Positions 1 to 8,309 of a DNA stretch of 64,000 nucleotides are shown one piece after another. This DNA is from JAQIBY01 sp051747965 (GTDB lineage Bacteria > Bacteroidota > Bacteroidia > Bacteroidales > ML635J-15). Made by a program: the position numbers and the translations under genes. The notes beneath the pieces were generated by a model, which was given only the letters and a program-made list of their open reading frames with translations, was not told where the DNA came from and searched no databases. Location of the stretch: contig JBNJGS010000003.1 of assembly GCA_051747965.1 (NCBI GenBank), positions 11,974-75,973 of the forward strand, written 5' to 3'. Each line of letters begins with the position of its first letter. Position 1 is the stretch's first letter.

Positions 1-2069
1 CCGGCAAACAGGGTGGCATCAAGCCCTCTGAAGATTTCTCCGCTTGCAGAAACTGAAAAATCCATCCCGATGATTCTAACATCACCAATATTCATTGACT
101 GGAATCCAATATTATCTGCCGTTGGCATCACAGTATCCGGAAGTGGCATATATGTTTCGGTATCAAAATATCCGAAAGAGAACTCCATCATGTTGTTGTA
201 TCTGGAATAAAAAGCCGAGATATCTGCAAAGCCTTTCCAGTCTCTACCTATGCGAAAACCCTGGCGTCCGCCTACTTCTGCATTCCAACCTGTTTCGCTC
301 TCCAGACGGGGGTTCGGAAAGACATTTAACATACCGGCAAAGGCAGTTGCTGTGTATTTTTCTGCTATACTGGGAAATCTATATCCCTGCCCAAAGCTTG
401 CCCGCAGGTTTGTGTATTCCGCCAGGCGATAATTCGCTCCTGCCCTGAAAACAGGTTTCACAGGTATTTCCATGCTTTTATTACCTATTTTAATATCAAC
501 CATGGATTCTGTTTGTGTTGTATCCACCCGATAATATTCACCCCTTACACCAACTGAGGTTTTCAGGTTTCCAAAATCATTGTCCACCTGCACATAGGCG
601 GCCAGATTATTGCTGAAATGATTGCCATAGAGGTTGGATTCCACCTCTGCGTAGGAATTTACTCCACCGGTCGCAATTTTTGTGTAATCGCCAAGATCTG
701 TTTGATACCGGTACTCGCCGTAATATATTTCACTATTGTTGTTTTTTGTGCTATCAGAGGGTATCCGGTTTTGAACTCTGTAATATCTGGTGCGGATACT
801 GTATCTGGAGCCGTTGTCCTTATAATAATAAATAAAGGGGTCAATATTGAACCTGATCCCTTCGTTGGGATTTGTTGCCCCTTCCATGCTCTGTAACGGC
901 CGGATGACGATTGAATCATTACCACTTGTATCTGCAAGTGTTTCAGAAGACCACAGCAGGAAATCAGATTTTTTACCACCCATTAAGTTTGCATTGACAC
1001 CATAGGCGAGGCCGTCGATTTTTTTACTCCGGAAACGCATATTTGTGTTTAAGCGGGTTCTTTTATTGTAATTATCAGTACGATATCCTTCATCAACATA
1101 GTGCTTTCCTGCCAGAACAAAATCAAAATTCCCGAACTGCTGCTGATGAGCAAAACTCAATCCTCCGAACATGGGCTTATTTACCCAGTAGAATACTTCT
1201 TCGCGCACAGGAACTGATACCTCGCACTGGTCCTCCTGATAAAAATTTTCATTGGTATAGAGTCTTGTATCCCAGGTTTTTCCATTGAGTTGTTTGATTG
1301 GATTTCCGGGTTGATTATAAAAGCCTACATTGTAAATAATCTTTGTCTGTGTTTTTTCTGTAGGATAAGCTGTACGCAGGTTAATGACACCATTCATGGC
1401 AGAGGATCCATACAGAACAGAAGATGCACCTTTGATGACTTCAACCTGAGATACATTTTCCACAGGCAGGTAATCCCATTTCACATTGCCTGCATCGGCG
1501 GCAATGATAGGCAACTCGTCCACAAGCACAAGCACCCGGCTGCCGGCACCGTATGACCAGCCACTTCCCCCGCGTATGCTGGGTTGCTGATCATTGACAT
1601 CAACACCGGGTATTTTATTTATGGCATCCTCCATATCATTGGTGTTTGTATTTTCAATCATTTTTGGCTTGATAACTTCCATAGAAACTGTCACCTCCGA
1701 AAGTTTCTGCTCATATTTGGAAGCACTCACTACAACTTCTTCGATGATTTCTGCTTTCTCATGAAGGGTGACATTTTCAACAATGGTATCGTTTTCTGCA
1801 ATTGTCATATTTTTTTCTACGGTATTGTATCCCACGTACTTGTATTTCACAAGGTAATCACCGGGTTTCAGCTCAAAGCTAAAATCACCGTCAAAGTCTG
1901 TGATTCCTCCATCTGTGAAATCCGTATCATCCTGCTCAATCATCACATTGACACCATAAAGCGGTTCATTTTCAGGGTCTGTAACAGATCCCCGGAACAA
2001 ACCCGTTTGTGCCCAGGCATTGGTAATCCCCAGACAAACTGATATTGTCAGAAAAAGTAGCTTTTGCAT
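1..2069 (-). CDS. TonB-dependent outer-membrane receptor (3' end outside window)
   Basis: The reverse strand is open from an ATG at 2069 to the left edge, giving 689 visible codons; the C-terminus is missing. A signal peptide ends near residue 20 (AWAQ). Residues about 22-105 form a carboxypeptidase-regulatory-like (CarboxypepD_reg) domain, and residues about 115-230 a plug with NKIPGVDVND and IKGASSVLYGSSAMNGV. The rest has alternating aromatic barrel strands and a late PRLESETGWNAEVGG block typical of TonB receptors. Family members import a ligand across the outer membrane using TonB energy. No SusD partner is visible, so the substrate is unknown. A -7 box lies 25 bases upstream of the start. 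Confidence 0.93.
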   Translation of the reverse strand, partial: MQKLLFLTISVCLGITNAWAQTGLFRGSVTDPENEPLYGVNVMIEQDDTDFTDGGITDFDGDFSFELKPGDYLVKYKYVGYNTVEKNMTIAENDTIVENVTLHEKAEIIEEVVVSASKYEQKLSEVTVSMEVIKPKMIENTNTNDMEDAINKIPGVDVNDQQPSIRGGSGWSYGAGSRVLVLVDELPIIAADAGNVKWDYLPVENVSQVEVIKGASSVLYGSSAMNGVINLRTAYPTEKTQTKIIYNVGFYNQPGNPIKQLNGKTWDTRLYTNENFYQEDQCEVSVPVREEVFYWVNKPMFGGLSFAHQQQFGNFDFVLAGKHYVDEGYRTDNYNKRTRLNTNMRFRSKKIDGLAYGVNANLMGGKKSDFLLWSSETLADTSGNDSIVIRPLQSMEGATNPNEGIRFNIDPFIYYYKDNGSRYSIRTRYYRVQNRIPSDSTKNNNSEIYYGEYRYQTDLGDYTKIATGGVNSYAEVESNLYGNHFSNNLAAYVQVDNDFGNLKTSVGVRGEYYRVDTTQTESMVDIKIGNKSMEIPVKPVFRAGANYRLAEYTNLRASFGQGYRFPSIAEKYTATAFAGMLNVFPNPRLESETGWNAEVGGRQGFRIGRDWKGFADISAFYSRYNNMMEFSFGYFDTETYMPLPDTVMPTADNIGFQSMNIGDVRIIGMDFSVSASGEIFRGLDATLFA

Positions 2070-2093
2070 AATCCCCGTCCATTGATTACAAAA

Positions 2094-2101
2094 CAAATGT
2101 A
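2094..2101 (-). promoter_or_regulatory. Bacteroidota -7 box for the TonB receptor
   Basis: TACATTTG on the minus strand matches the Bacteroidota -7 consensus TAnnTTTG. It would start transcription about 20 bases before the receptor ATG. No good -33 TTTG is seen at the usual distance. Confidence 0.5.
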
Positions 2102-2151
2102 ATAATATTTTTCATCCGTAAAAACCGCGGCAGATAATAGTGATGAAGCAC

Positions 2152-2178
2152 AAAAGACCGGCATCTTACCGGTCTTTT
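2152..2178 (-). terminator. Rho-independent terminator after the SprB adhesin gene
   Basis: A perfect 10-base inverted repeat (AAAAGACCGG / CCGGTCTTTT) with a 7-base loop lies 24 bases past the adhesin stop codon. On the minus strand the hairpin ends in a T run. Confidence 0.8.
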
Positions 2179-2202
2179 GATCTTCATATATGGATTTGGT
2201 TT

Positions 2203-5200
2203 TTAACGCATCAGGGTAACTTTCCCTGTTCGCTCATAGACATTTCCGTAATAATCTTCAAATTCCAGCATCCAGGTATAGACACCTTCCGGGCATTCCT
2301 GCTTGTTCATTGTACCATCCCATCCATCATCGTGATGATCAGACACAAAAACTTTTTCACCCCAGCGGTTATAAACTTCCAGGTGATAGGATTCAAGATC
2401 AATTCCTGAAACGACAATGCCAAATTCCTCATTCACATCATCATAGTTGGGTGAGAATCCGGTAGGTGCAAATACCAACAACTCCCCTGCCACAGTCAGT
2501 TCAACCCGGGCAGTATCCTTACAGCCAAAGAGTGATTCAGTGGCAAGTTGCACATTATATCTGCCGGGCTGGCTATAAGAATGCTGTGGATTTTCCTGTT
2601 CAGATAGGGTTCCGTCGGCAAAGTCCCAGTGATAAAAATAACCTCCGTCAGTATAATTTGTAAAAGTAACCAGGGGACTGTTGAGCGAAACATTGATCTT
2701 TGATGGCTCAAACTCCGCATCTGGTCGTGGATGTACAGTTATGGCCACATCATCTCTGTTTCGGCATCCGTCGGTTGAGGTTACCAAAAGGTTGACATGG
2801 TATGTGGTGGCATTAAAGAATGTGTGTACCGGTTGTTTGTCAAATGAAAGGTTTTCCACATCCCCATCATCAAAATTCCAGCGGTATTCCTGACCAATAT
2901 CCGGGCTACCTTCATTAAAATGTACGGTAAGCGGCTGACAACCTTCGGTTACATCAGCATTGATTGCTATCGGTGGCAATTCCCGGGTTTCAACAGGATA
3001 TTCAATATAAACACTGTCAAAGTGACAAGCATCCCAGGCTGTGAAGGCAAATACAGAGTCTGTTTCTGGTGTCACAACAATTTCAGAACCTTCAATCAGG
3101 CTGTCATTCATATACACTTCATATGGCCAGCCACCGCCGCCTCTTAAGTTCATGCTGAATGTCACCTCATCTCCCGGACAAACAGTATCGCGGTTGGCAA
3201 TGACATCAAATTCCAGAGAATCCAGCACAGTGACTGTAAAGTAAGATGTATCACTGATACAGCCTGTAGCATCCAAAACAAATGCTCCGTATTCTGTTGT
3301 TTCCTGCGGATATACTTCAATAGGATCCCCCATCATCCCGTGATGTGTCCAGAAGACATCATAGGGTGGCACACCACCGGTAATCATATTGAATCCAATG
3401 GTATCTGTCTGACCATAACATATGGTTGGGTCGTCAAGTGCCACAGTGGTGATGGGTTCCGGTTGCATGACCGTATCAGAAATCACAAAATGACAATAAT
3501 GATCGTCGGTAAGAGTGACGGTATATACGCCTGCGGGAACATTCTGCAAATCTTCTTCCCAGGAGCCGTTTGACCAGCTATAGTGATATGGTGGAGTTCC
3601 GCCGGAGGCAGTGATTTCTACAGACCCGTCAGAATATCCACCGCAAGAAGCGTCGGTGGCCGTGATGGAAGCCGACAAAGGGGCATCCGGCTCTATGATT
3701 TCTACTGTATCATAAGCTACGCAATCGTGATTATCTGTAATGCTTACAGCATAGGTACCCGGGTCCAGGGTATCAATGCTCTGGCCGATTTCACCATTGG
3801 ACCAGTGATAATAATATGGTTCTGTTCCTCCGTAGACGTTTACTTCAGCCCAGCCATTGCCTTCCCCGTAGCATCTGACATCTTCATGTTCAATTTCTGC
3901 TGTTAGAGGCAGGTCAGGTTCGTCTATCTGTACATAGGCATAGGTCTGGCAATTGTTTTGGTCGGTGATGGTAACAATATATATTCCGGCTTCTACATCT
4001 TCAAGGTCTTCAATACCGTCACCATTATTCCATTGATAATCATATGGTGGTGTTCCCCCGGTCACGCTTAGATCAATACTGCCATTTTCAAATCCGTGAC
4101 ATGATACATCTTCGGCCTGTATATTGGCAACAACAGGTTCGGGTTCAATTACCACCATGGTATGTGAGAGGTCACAGCCATTGGCATCTGTAATGGTAAT
4201 GGTGTAATTTCCGGCCGGAATATTCATCAAATCTTCTGTCAGCATGCCATTGTCCCATTCGTAGTAATAGGGTGGTGTTCCGCCGGCGGCAGTAACATCC
4301 AGGGCGCCATCATAACCACCATGACAGGAAACATTGGTAAATTCATAAGACATGCTAAGTGGCTCATCCGGCTCATCGATAAATACAGAGTCTTCATGCA
4401 GGCACCCCACAGAATCTGTGATGGTAAGATAATGCCAACCGGCATACACATTCTCCACATTTTGCTGATCAACACCAGGCGGATCCCAGTAATATCCGTG
4501 TGGCAGGGCACCGCCACCAGATTCAGCATACAGGTTGCCGGTAGCTTCCCCATGACAAAGTACATCATCCCCGTCGGTTTCAGACCAAATCGGTGGATAA
4601 AGGTGTGTCACATTCAGTTCCGAGGTGACTTCGCATCCGTACACATCAGAAACTGTGACAAAGTAATATCCTGCAGGTACGTAAATGCTGTCGACAGGGT
4701 CCATATGTGTATTGACTACTCCGGTAGAATATTCAAAGGTGTAAGGCCCGGTTGAGTTGAGTGCTGTTACCGTAATAACTCCGGTAGTATCACCGAAGCA
4801 GAGAATATCATTACCATCAATTTCCATATCAAGTTCAGGCAGAGGAATGATATTGACTACATCCTGAACGGAGTCATCATCTTCATAAAAACCGGCCATC
4901 TCCCAGGTTTCATCAAACCAGTTGATGGGGATATAACCCAGCGGCACCGATCCTTCCAGCAAAGGTCCGATTTCAAAGGGTCCGATAGAAATATCTTTTG
5001 CACCGTTTTTGGCTGTATCTACATAAACATATTCATCTTTTGCCAGGTAATCTGATAAATCAACCTCAGGCACATGATAGCCCGGGGCACTGGCTTCAAG
5101 GTATTGTGTTTCTCCTGTTTCCGGGTCTTCGTAGGTAACCGGGAGGTTAAATGCCGGTATTTCATTGGATTTGAATGGTGTTTCCAGCACAATTTCTATG

Positions 5201-6501
5201 GAGGCCCAGACTACGGAATAAAGGAAGTCGAAAGCCAGGGAGTCCCAGGTATGATTGGTAAAACTCGGCGTAATATCATATTCTACACTGATGTCCATAG
5301 AGTCCCAGTTGTGGCAGGGATAGGTCACATTCAGGTCATTGTTGACTTCAAAGGTAATATCGGAAGCATCTCCGGCATCCACAACATTATCCCCATCGTT
5401 GGGATCGGTGACTGTATATGGCATACTGACCGGAAATCCGAGTGTTGTCCAGATGGTTGGGCAGAAATCAAATTCCTGTGTCATCCAGCTGTTCATATCA
5501 AAAGAAATCTGAAGAATATAATAATCAATGATTGCTGATACAGGACCTACATCATAGTTTATGGTTCCTCCTTCAATGATATCAATCACCTGTGAAATTG
5601 CCGGTCCGGTGGGCGGTGGAATCAGATTTGCGATGGCACTTAGGAATGTCAGTACATTCAGATTGAAGTGTATCCAGTTATCCTGTCCGTAGGCATGCAG
5701 ACACTGGGTTTGCGGGTCGAGCCAGTCAGTTGTTTCCACATAGGGCAGATCGATTTCTCCGGTCAAGCCGATGCCAAACCAATCCGGTATGATAACAGGC
5801 AGAATGTCATCATCACAAAAAGCAGGCAGGCCGGTAACGGGGTCAAGACAAGGATACACAACCTCTCCGGTGGCACCGTTAAGATAAAATATAGCAATCG
5901 AATCGTGTGGGAGAGGTTCGCCGGGTACTGGTTCAGAGGGTATGTTAAAGGAAGGGATCAGGGGTATGGTTGTTGTTCCAAAGAGTTCTACCACCAGGTC
6001 CATATGCATTCCCAGGCCAAACTCCAGATCCAGGGCAATGACCCCTGCCTCGGGAAAGTGTGTATCAAGATAATAATCATCCTGCACGTCATACCATGTA
6101 TTGATGGTAACAGTTTCACCGTGGTCGAAGCTGTAATCATCAGGAAAATCAAGTGTAATTTCTACCGGATAATTGATATCAATCCATCCCAGTGTAAAGC
6201 CATGGATACTAAAAGTTGACCTGAATACACCCCAGAAGCCATAGTCCAGGCCCATGCCAAATGTCTCGCCGAAAAATTCTGTATAAGCTCCGATATGGTC
6301 CGACTCGTTCCATTCAAGATTGAAGATATCATAGTCAAAATCGAGGCTGAATGCATCACCGGGCCCCCACATATCCTGGTCTTCTGTTTCGTAATTAATG
6401 TTATGTATAAGCACATTATCCGGGTTCTGTGAAAATACAGCAAATGGCAGCATCAGCAAAAAGCTGCAGGCAATCAGGCTGACAAATTTTGGTTTTTTCA
6501 T
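2203..6501 (-). CDS. Giant secreted adhesin: novel N-terminus, SprB repeats, PKD, T9SS type B tail
   Basis: 1432 residues from the ATG at 6501, chosen because it begins a clean MKK signal peptide (cleavage near VFSQ) and lies 5 bases after the previous stop; AGAGGTGA precedes it. Residues about 25-560 match no domain I recognise: acidic, aromatic, probably beta-rich. Residues about 565-1015 hold six SprB-type repeats (C-x-G...GGTPPY-Y-W-NG...G-Y-VTITD). Two Ig-like modules follow, then two PKD domains (YRWNFDDG and FYHWDFADG). Residues about 1345-1432 are a gliding-motility CHU_C tail (APTGFSPNYDDVNEEF, YNRWGEKVF, WDG), the type B signal for type IX secretion. It is probably a surface adhesin or a structural surface filament. 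Confidence 0.9.
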   Translation of the reverse strand: MKKPKFVSLIACSFLLMLPFAVFSQNPDNVLIHNINYETEDQDMWGPGDAFSLDFDYDIFNLEWNESDHIGAYTEFFGETFGMGLDYGFWGVFRSTFSIHGFTLGWIDINYPVEITLDFPDDYSFDHGETVTINTWYDVQDDYYLDTHFPEAGVIALDLEFGLGMHMDLVVELFGTTTIPLIPSFNIPSEPVPGEPLPHDSIAIFYLNGATGEVVYPCLDPVTGLPAFCDDDILPVIIPDWFGIGLTGEIDLPYVETTDWLDPQTQCLHAYGQDNWIHFNLNVLTFLSAIANLIPPPTGPAISQVIDIIEGGTINYDVGPVSAIIDYYILQISFDMNSWMTQEFDFCPTIWTTLGFPVSMPYTVTDPNDGDNVVDAGDASDITFEVNNDLNVTYPCHNWDSMDISVEYDITPSFTNHTWDSLAFDFLYSVVWASIEIVLETPFKSNEIPAFNLPVTYEDPETGETQYLEASAPGYHVPEVDLSDYLAKDEYVYVDTAKNGAKDISIGPFEIGPLLEGSVPLGYIPINWFDETWEMAGFYEDDDSVQDVVNIIPLPELDMEIDGNDILCFGDTTGVITVTALNSTGPYTFEYSTGVVNTHMDPVDSIYVPAGYYFVTVSDVYGCEVTSELNVTHLYPPIWSETDGDDVLCHGEATGNLYAESGGGALPHGYYWDPPGVDQQNVENVYAGWHYLTITDSVGCLHEDSVFIDEPDEPLSMSYEFTNVSCHGGYDGALDVTAAGGTPPYYYEWDNGMLTEDLMNIPAGNYTITITDANGCDLSHTMVVIEPEPVVANIQAEDVSCHGFENGSIDLSVTGGTPPYDYQWNNGDGIEDLEDVEAGIYIVTITDQNNCQTYAYVQIDEPDLPLTAEIEHEDVRCYGEGNGWAEVNVYGGTEPYYYHWSNGEIGQSIDTLDPGTYAVSITDNHDCVAYDTVEIIEPDAPLSASITATDASCGGYSDGSVEITASGGTPPYHYSWSNGSWEEDLQNVPAGVYTVTLTDDHYCHFVISDTVMQPEPITTVALDDPTICYGQTDTIGFNMITGGVPPYDVFWTHHGMMGDPIEVYPQETTEYGAFVLDATGCISDTSYFTVTVLDSLEFDVIANRDTVCPGDEVTFSMNLRGGGGWPYEVYMNDSLIEGSEIVVTPETDSVFAFTAWDACHFDSVYIEYPVETRELPPIAINADVTEGCQPLTVHFNEGSPDIGQEYRWNFDDGDVENLSFDKQPVHTFFNATTYHVNLLVTSTDGCRNRDDVAITVHPRPDAEFEPSKINVSLNSPLVTFTNYTDGGYFYHWDFADGTLSEQENPQHSYSQPGRYNVQLATESLFGCKDTARVELTVAGELLVFAPTGFSPNYDDVNEEFGIVVSGIDLESYHLEVYNRWGEKVFVSDHHDDGWDGTMNKQECPEGVYTWMLEFEDYYGNVYERTGKVTLMR

Positions 6502-6506
6502 ATCAA

Positions 6507-7055
6507 TCACCTCTCTATTATATCAGCAGACAACAGGCTGCTCATAATTGGTTTCAGTACGGTTTTTTTTAAACTTGCCGGATAATTTGCATTCAACCAG
6601 ATGGTATAATTGTAACTTCCGGCAAACATCATTTTTCTTTCAAACTCTACCCCCTTTGCTTCAAAGCTGAGGGTATATATGACGCCACTCAACCCGGAAC
6701 TCAATTCCACTTCTTTTCTGTCAATAAATTTCACCCCCTGGCTTTCAAAATGCTCTTTGGTCATCACTTTGTCAATCACCGGCCAGCTTGTTCCATCCAC
6801 ATCTTTCACCTGAATACTTGCGCTGGTACCGGGATGGAGATACCCCGGAATATCCTTTGCAAAGACAAAATGCTCTGGCGGAATGATAGCAATGCGCGTA
6901 TTATCCACACTATCAAGCAAGCTTTTATCATAGGGTTTTTCCTTTATGTCCTTCAGGTAGTAATCACCTATATCAGGAGCACTGTCTGTGGTATTCTGAC
7001 CGAATACCACCACAGATAGAAAGACAAATAATCCGCTGACTACAAGTTTTTTCAT
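6507..7055 (-). CDS. Small secreted protein of unknown function
   Basis: 182 residues from the ATG at 7055, preferred over an upstream start because MKKLVVSGLFVFLSVVVFGQ is a textbook signal peptide. The mature part has no domain I can name; it contains PPEHFVFAKDIPGY and ends with a tryptophan/tyrosine-rich patch. The stop lies 5 bases before the adhesin start, so the two are almost certainly co-transcribed, and this protein may assist or accompany the adhesin (inference). A promoter-like pair lies just upstream. Confidence 0.75.
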   Translation of the reverse strand: MKKLVVSGLFVFLSVVVFGQNTTDSAPDIGDYYLKDIKEKPYDKSLLDSVDNTRIAIIPPEHFVFAKDIPGYLHPGTSASIQVKDVDGTSWPVIDKVMTKEHFESQGVKFIDRKEVELSSGLSGVIYTLSFEAKGVEFERKMMFAGSYNYTIWLNANYPASLKKTVLKPIMSSLLSADIIER

Positions 7056-7074
7056 ATGTATTATCCCCAATGCA

Positions 7075-7106
7075 CTAAAGTACAAAAAATATTTTATTCC
7101 TGCAAT
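7075..7106 (-). promoter_or_regulatory. Candidate promoter for the secreted protein/adhesin operon
   Basis: On the minus strand ATTG is followed after 20 bases by TACTTTAG, close to the Bacteroidota TTTG-N20-TAnnTTTG arrangement with one mismatch in each box. Transcription would begin about 16 bases before the start at 7055. Confidence 0.45.
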
Positions 7107-7189
7107 CTTTAATGAATGACGTAAGAAATTGCCTCGGGGTTGTGTGAAAAGCTAAAAAATTACTTTTTTTTCGGGATGGAGGTAAAAAT

Positions 7190-7822
7190 TCAGTCTTGCT
7201 TGTTATTTTCCTCTGTTTCGAAAGCTCTTTTATAAAAGATTATCAGGACAAAGACACCTGTAGTAATGGCGGAATCGGCCAGATTAAAAACCGGGCGGAA
7301 GAAAATAAAATGGTTGCCACCGACTTTTGGCACCCATTCGGGATAATGTCCGTTGATGATGGGAAAATAAAACATATCCACCACCCTGCCGTGCAGAAAA
7401 CCGGCATATCCGCCCTCCGGGGGAAACAAAGTTGCCACCTGGTGGGCGCTGTGATTGAAAATCATGCCATAAAATGCTGAATCGATAAGATTTCCCAGGG
7501 CACCTGCCACGATGAGCGACAAGGCAACAAGAAAATATTTATTTGTTCCTTTTTGAATACTGCGAAAAAGATACCATATCATGAATCCAATAGCAACAAA
7601 CCGGAATAAACTCAGGATAAGTTTTCCATAATCACCGCCGAATTCCATACCAAAAGCCATGCCTGGATTTTCTGTAAAGTGGATAATAAACCAGTCAGCA
7701 ATGCGATACTCCTCGCCAAGCATCATATTGGTTTTTATCCAGATTTTCAAAATCTGATCTGCAAGGAGTACAAATAAAACAATGCCTGAGGCAATCCAAA
7801 AATATTTCCGCTTAGTATCCAT
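7190..7822 (-). CDS. lspA: Lipoprotein signal peptidase II
   Basis: An inner-membrane aspartyl protease that removes signal peptides from diacylated prolipoproteins. I chose the ATG at 7822 (MDTKRKYFW) because it directly precedes the first membrane helix; upstream ATGs at 7849 and 7882 are possible. Four membrane segments are visible. The family motifs GALGNLID, GRVVDMFYF and FNLADSAI are present; the last two carry the catalytic aspartates. A longer periplasmic loop between helices, with HQVATLFPPEGG, is usual for Bacteroidota. The order ileS-dksA-like-lspA on one strand echoes the common ileS-lspA linkage. Confidence 0.95.
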   Translation of the reverse strand: MDTKRKYFWIASGIVLFVLLADQILKIWIKTNMMLGEEYRIADWFIIHFTENPGMAFGMEFGGDYGKLILSLFRFVAIGFMIWYLFRSIQKGTNKYFLVALSLIVAGALGNLIDSAFYGMIFNHSAHQVATLFPPEGGYAGFLHGRVVDMFYFPIINGHYPEWVPKVGGNHFIFFRPVFNLADSAITTGVFVLIIFYKRAFETEENNKQD

Positions 7823-7901
7823 ACATAAAAATAAACAACCTGTTTTCATTCCAGACCTATTCCGGCTCTGCAATGAAAACAAGTTTTGTCAGTCTTTATT
7901 C

Positions 7902-8291
7902 TTACTTTCTACTGTTCTTTGCTTCAACACTAAGGGTAGCATGAGGCACAGCCTTGAGTCTCTCTTTGGCAATAAGTTTACCGGTTTCACGGCATACACC
8001 ATAGGTGCCGTTTTCGATGCGGACCAGCGCGGCATTCAGGTGTTGGATGAATTTTGCCTGCCGTTGTGCCAGACGACCCGCTTCTTCTTTAGACAAGACA
8101 GTAGCACCTTCTTCAAGCACCTTAAATGTCGGTGATGTGTCAGCAATATCGTTGCTGTCGTTATGGTTGAGTGCTGATTTGTACAACTCATAATCCCGCT
8201 TGGCTTTTTCAAGCTTCTTAAGAATTATTTCCTTGAACTCCTGGAGTTCCTCGCTGTTGTATCTCTTTTTTTCTTTGTTCTCTTCTGCCAT
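7902..8291 (-). CDS. TraR/DksA family protein, cysteine-poor
   Basis: 129 residues. A long N-terminal helical region (residues about 10-45) precedes the DksA-like globular part with RLAQRQAKFIQHLNAALVRI and the conserved IENGTYGVC turn. Only one of the four zinc cysteines remains (the C of YGVC); the others are replaced, as is common in Bacteroidota homologues. Classical DksA binds the RNA polymerase secondary channel with ppGpp; whether this version does so is inference. It lies 18 bases downstream of ileS and is probably co-transcribed with ileS and lspA. Confidence 0.88.
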   Translation of the reverse strand: MAEENKEKKRYNSEELQEFKEIILKKLEKAKRDYELYKSALNHNDSNDIADTSPTFKVLEEGATVLSKEEAGRLAQRQAKFIQHLNAALVRIENGTYGVCRETGKLIAKERLKAVPHATLSVEAKNSRK

Positions 8292-8309
8292 AGTTGTAAT
8301 TTTTTTGCG

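Noticed and set aside
3460..4805. Repetitive DNA in the adhesin as an assembly artefact or CRISPR-like array
   Set aside because: The units are diverged SprB protein repeats in one open frame of about 75 codons each; there are no identical short repeats with spacers.
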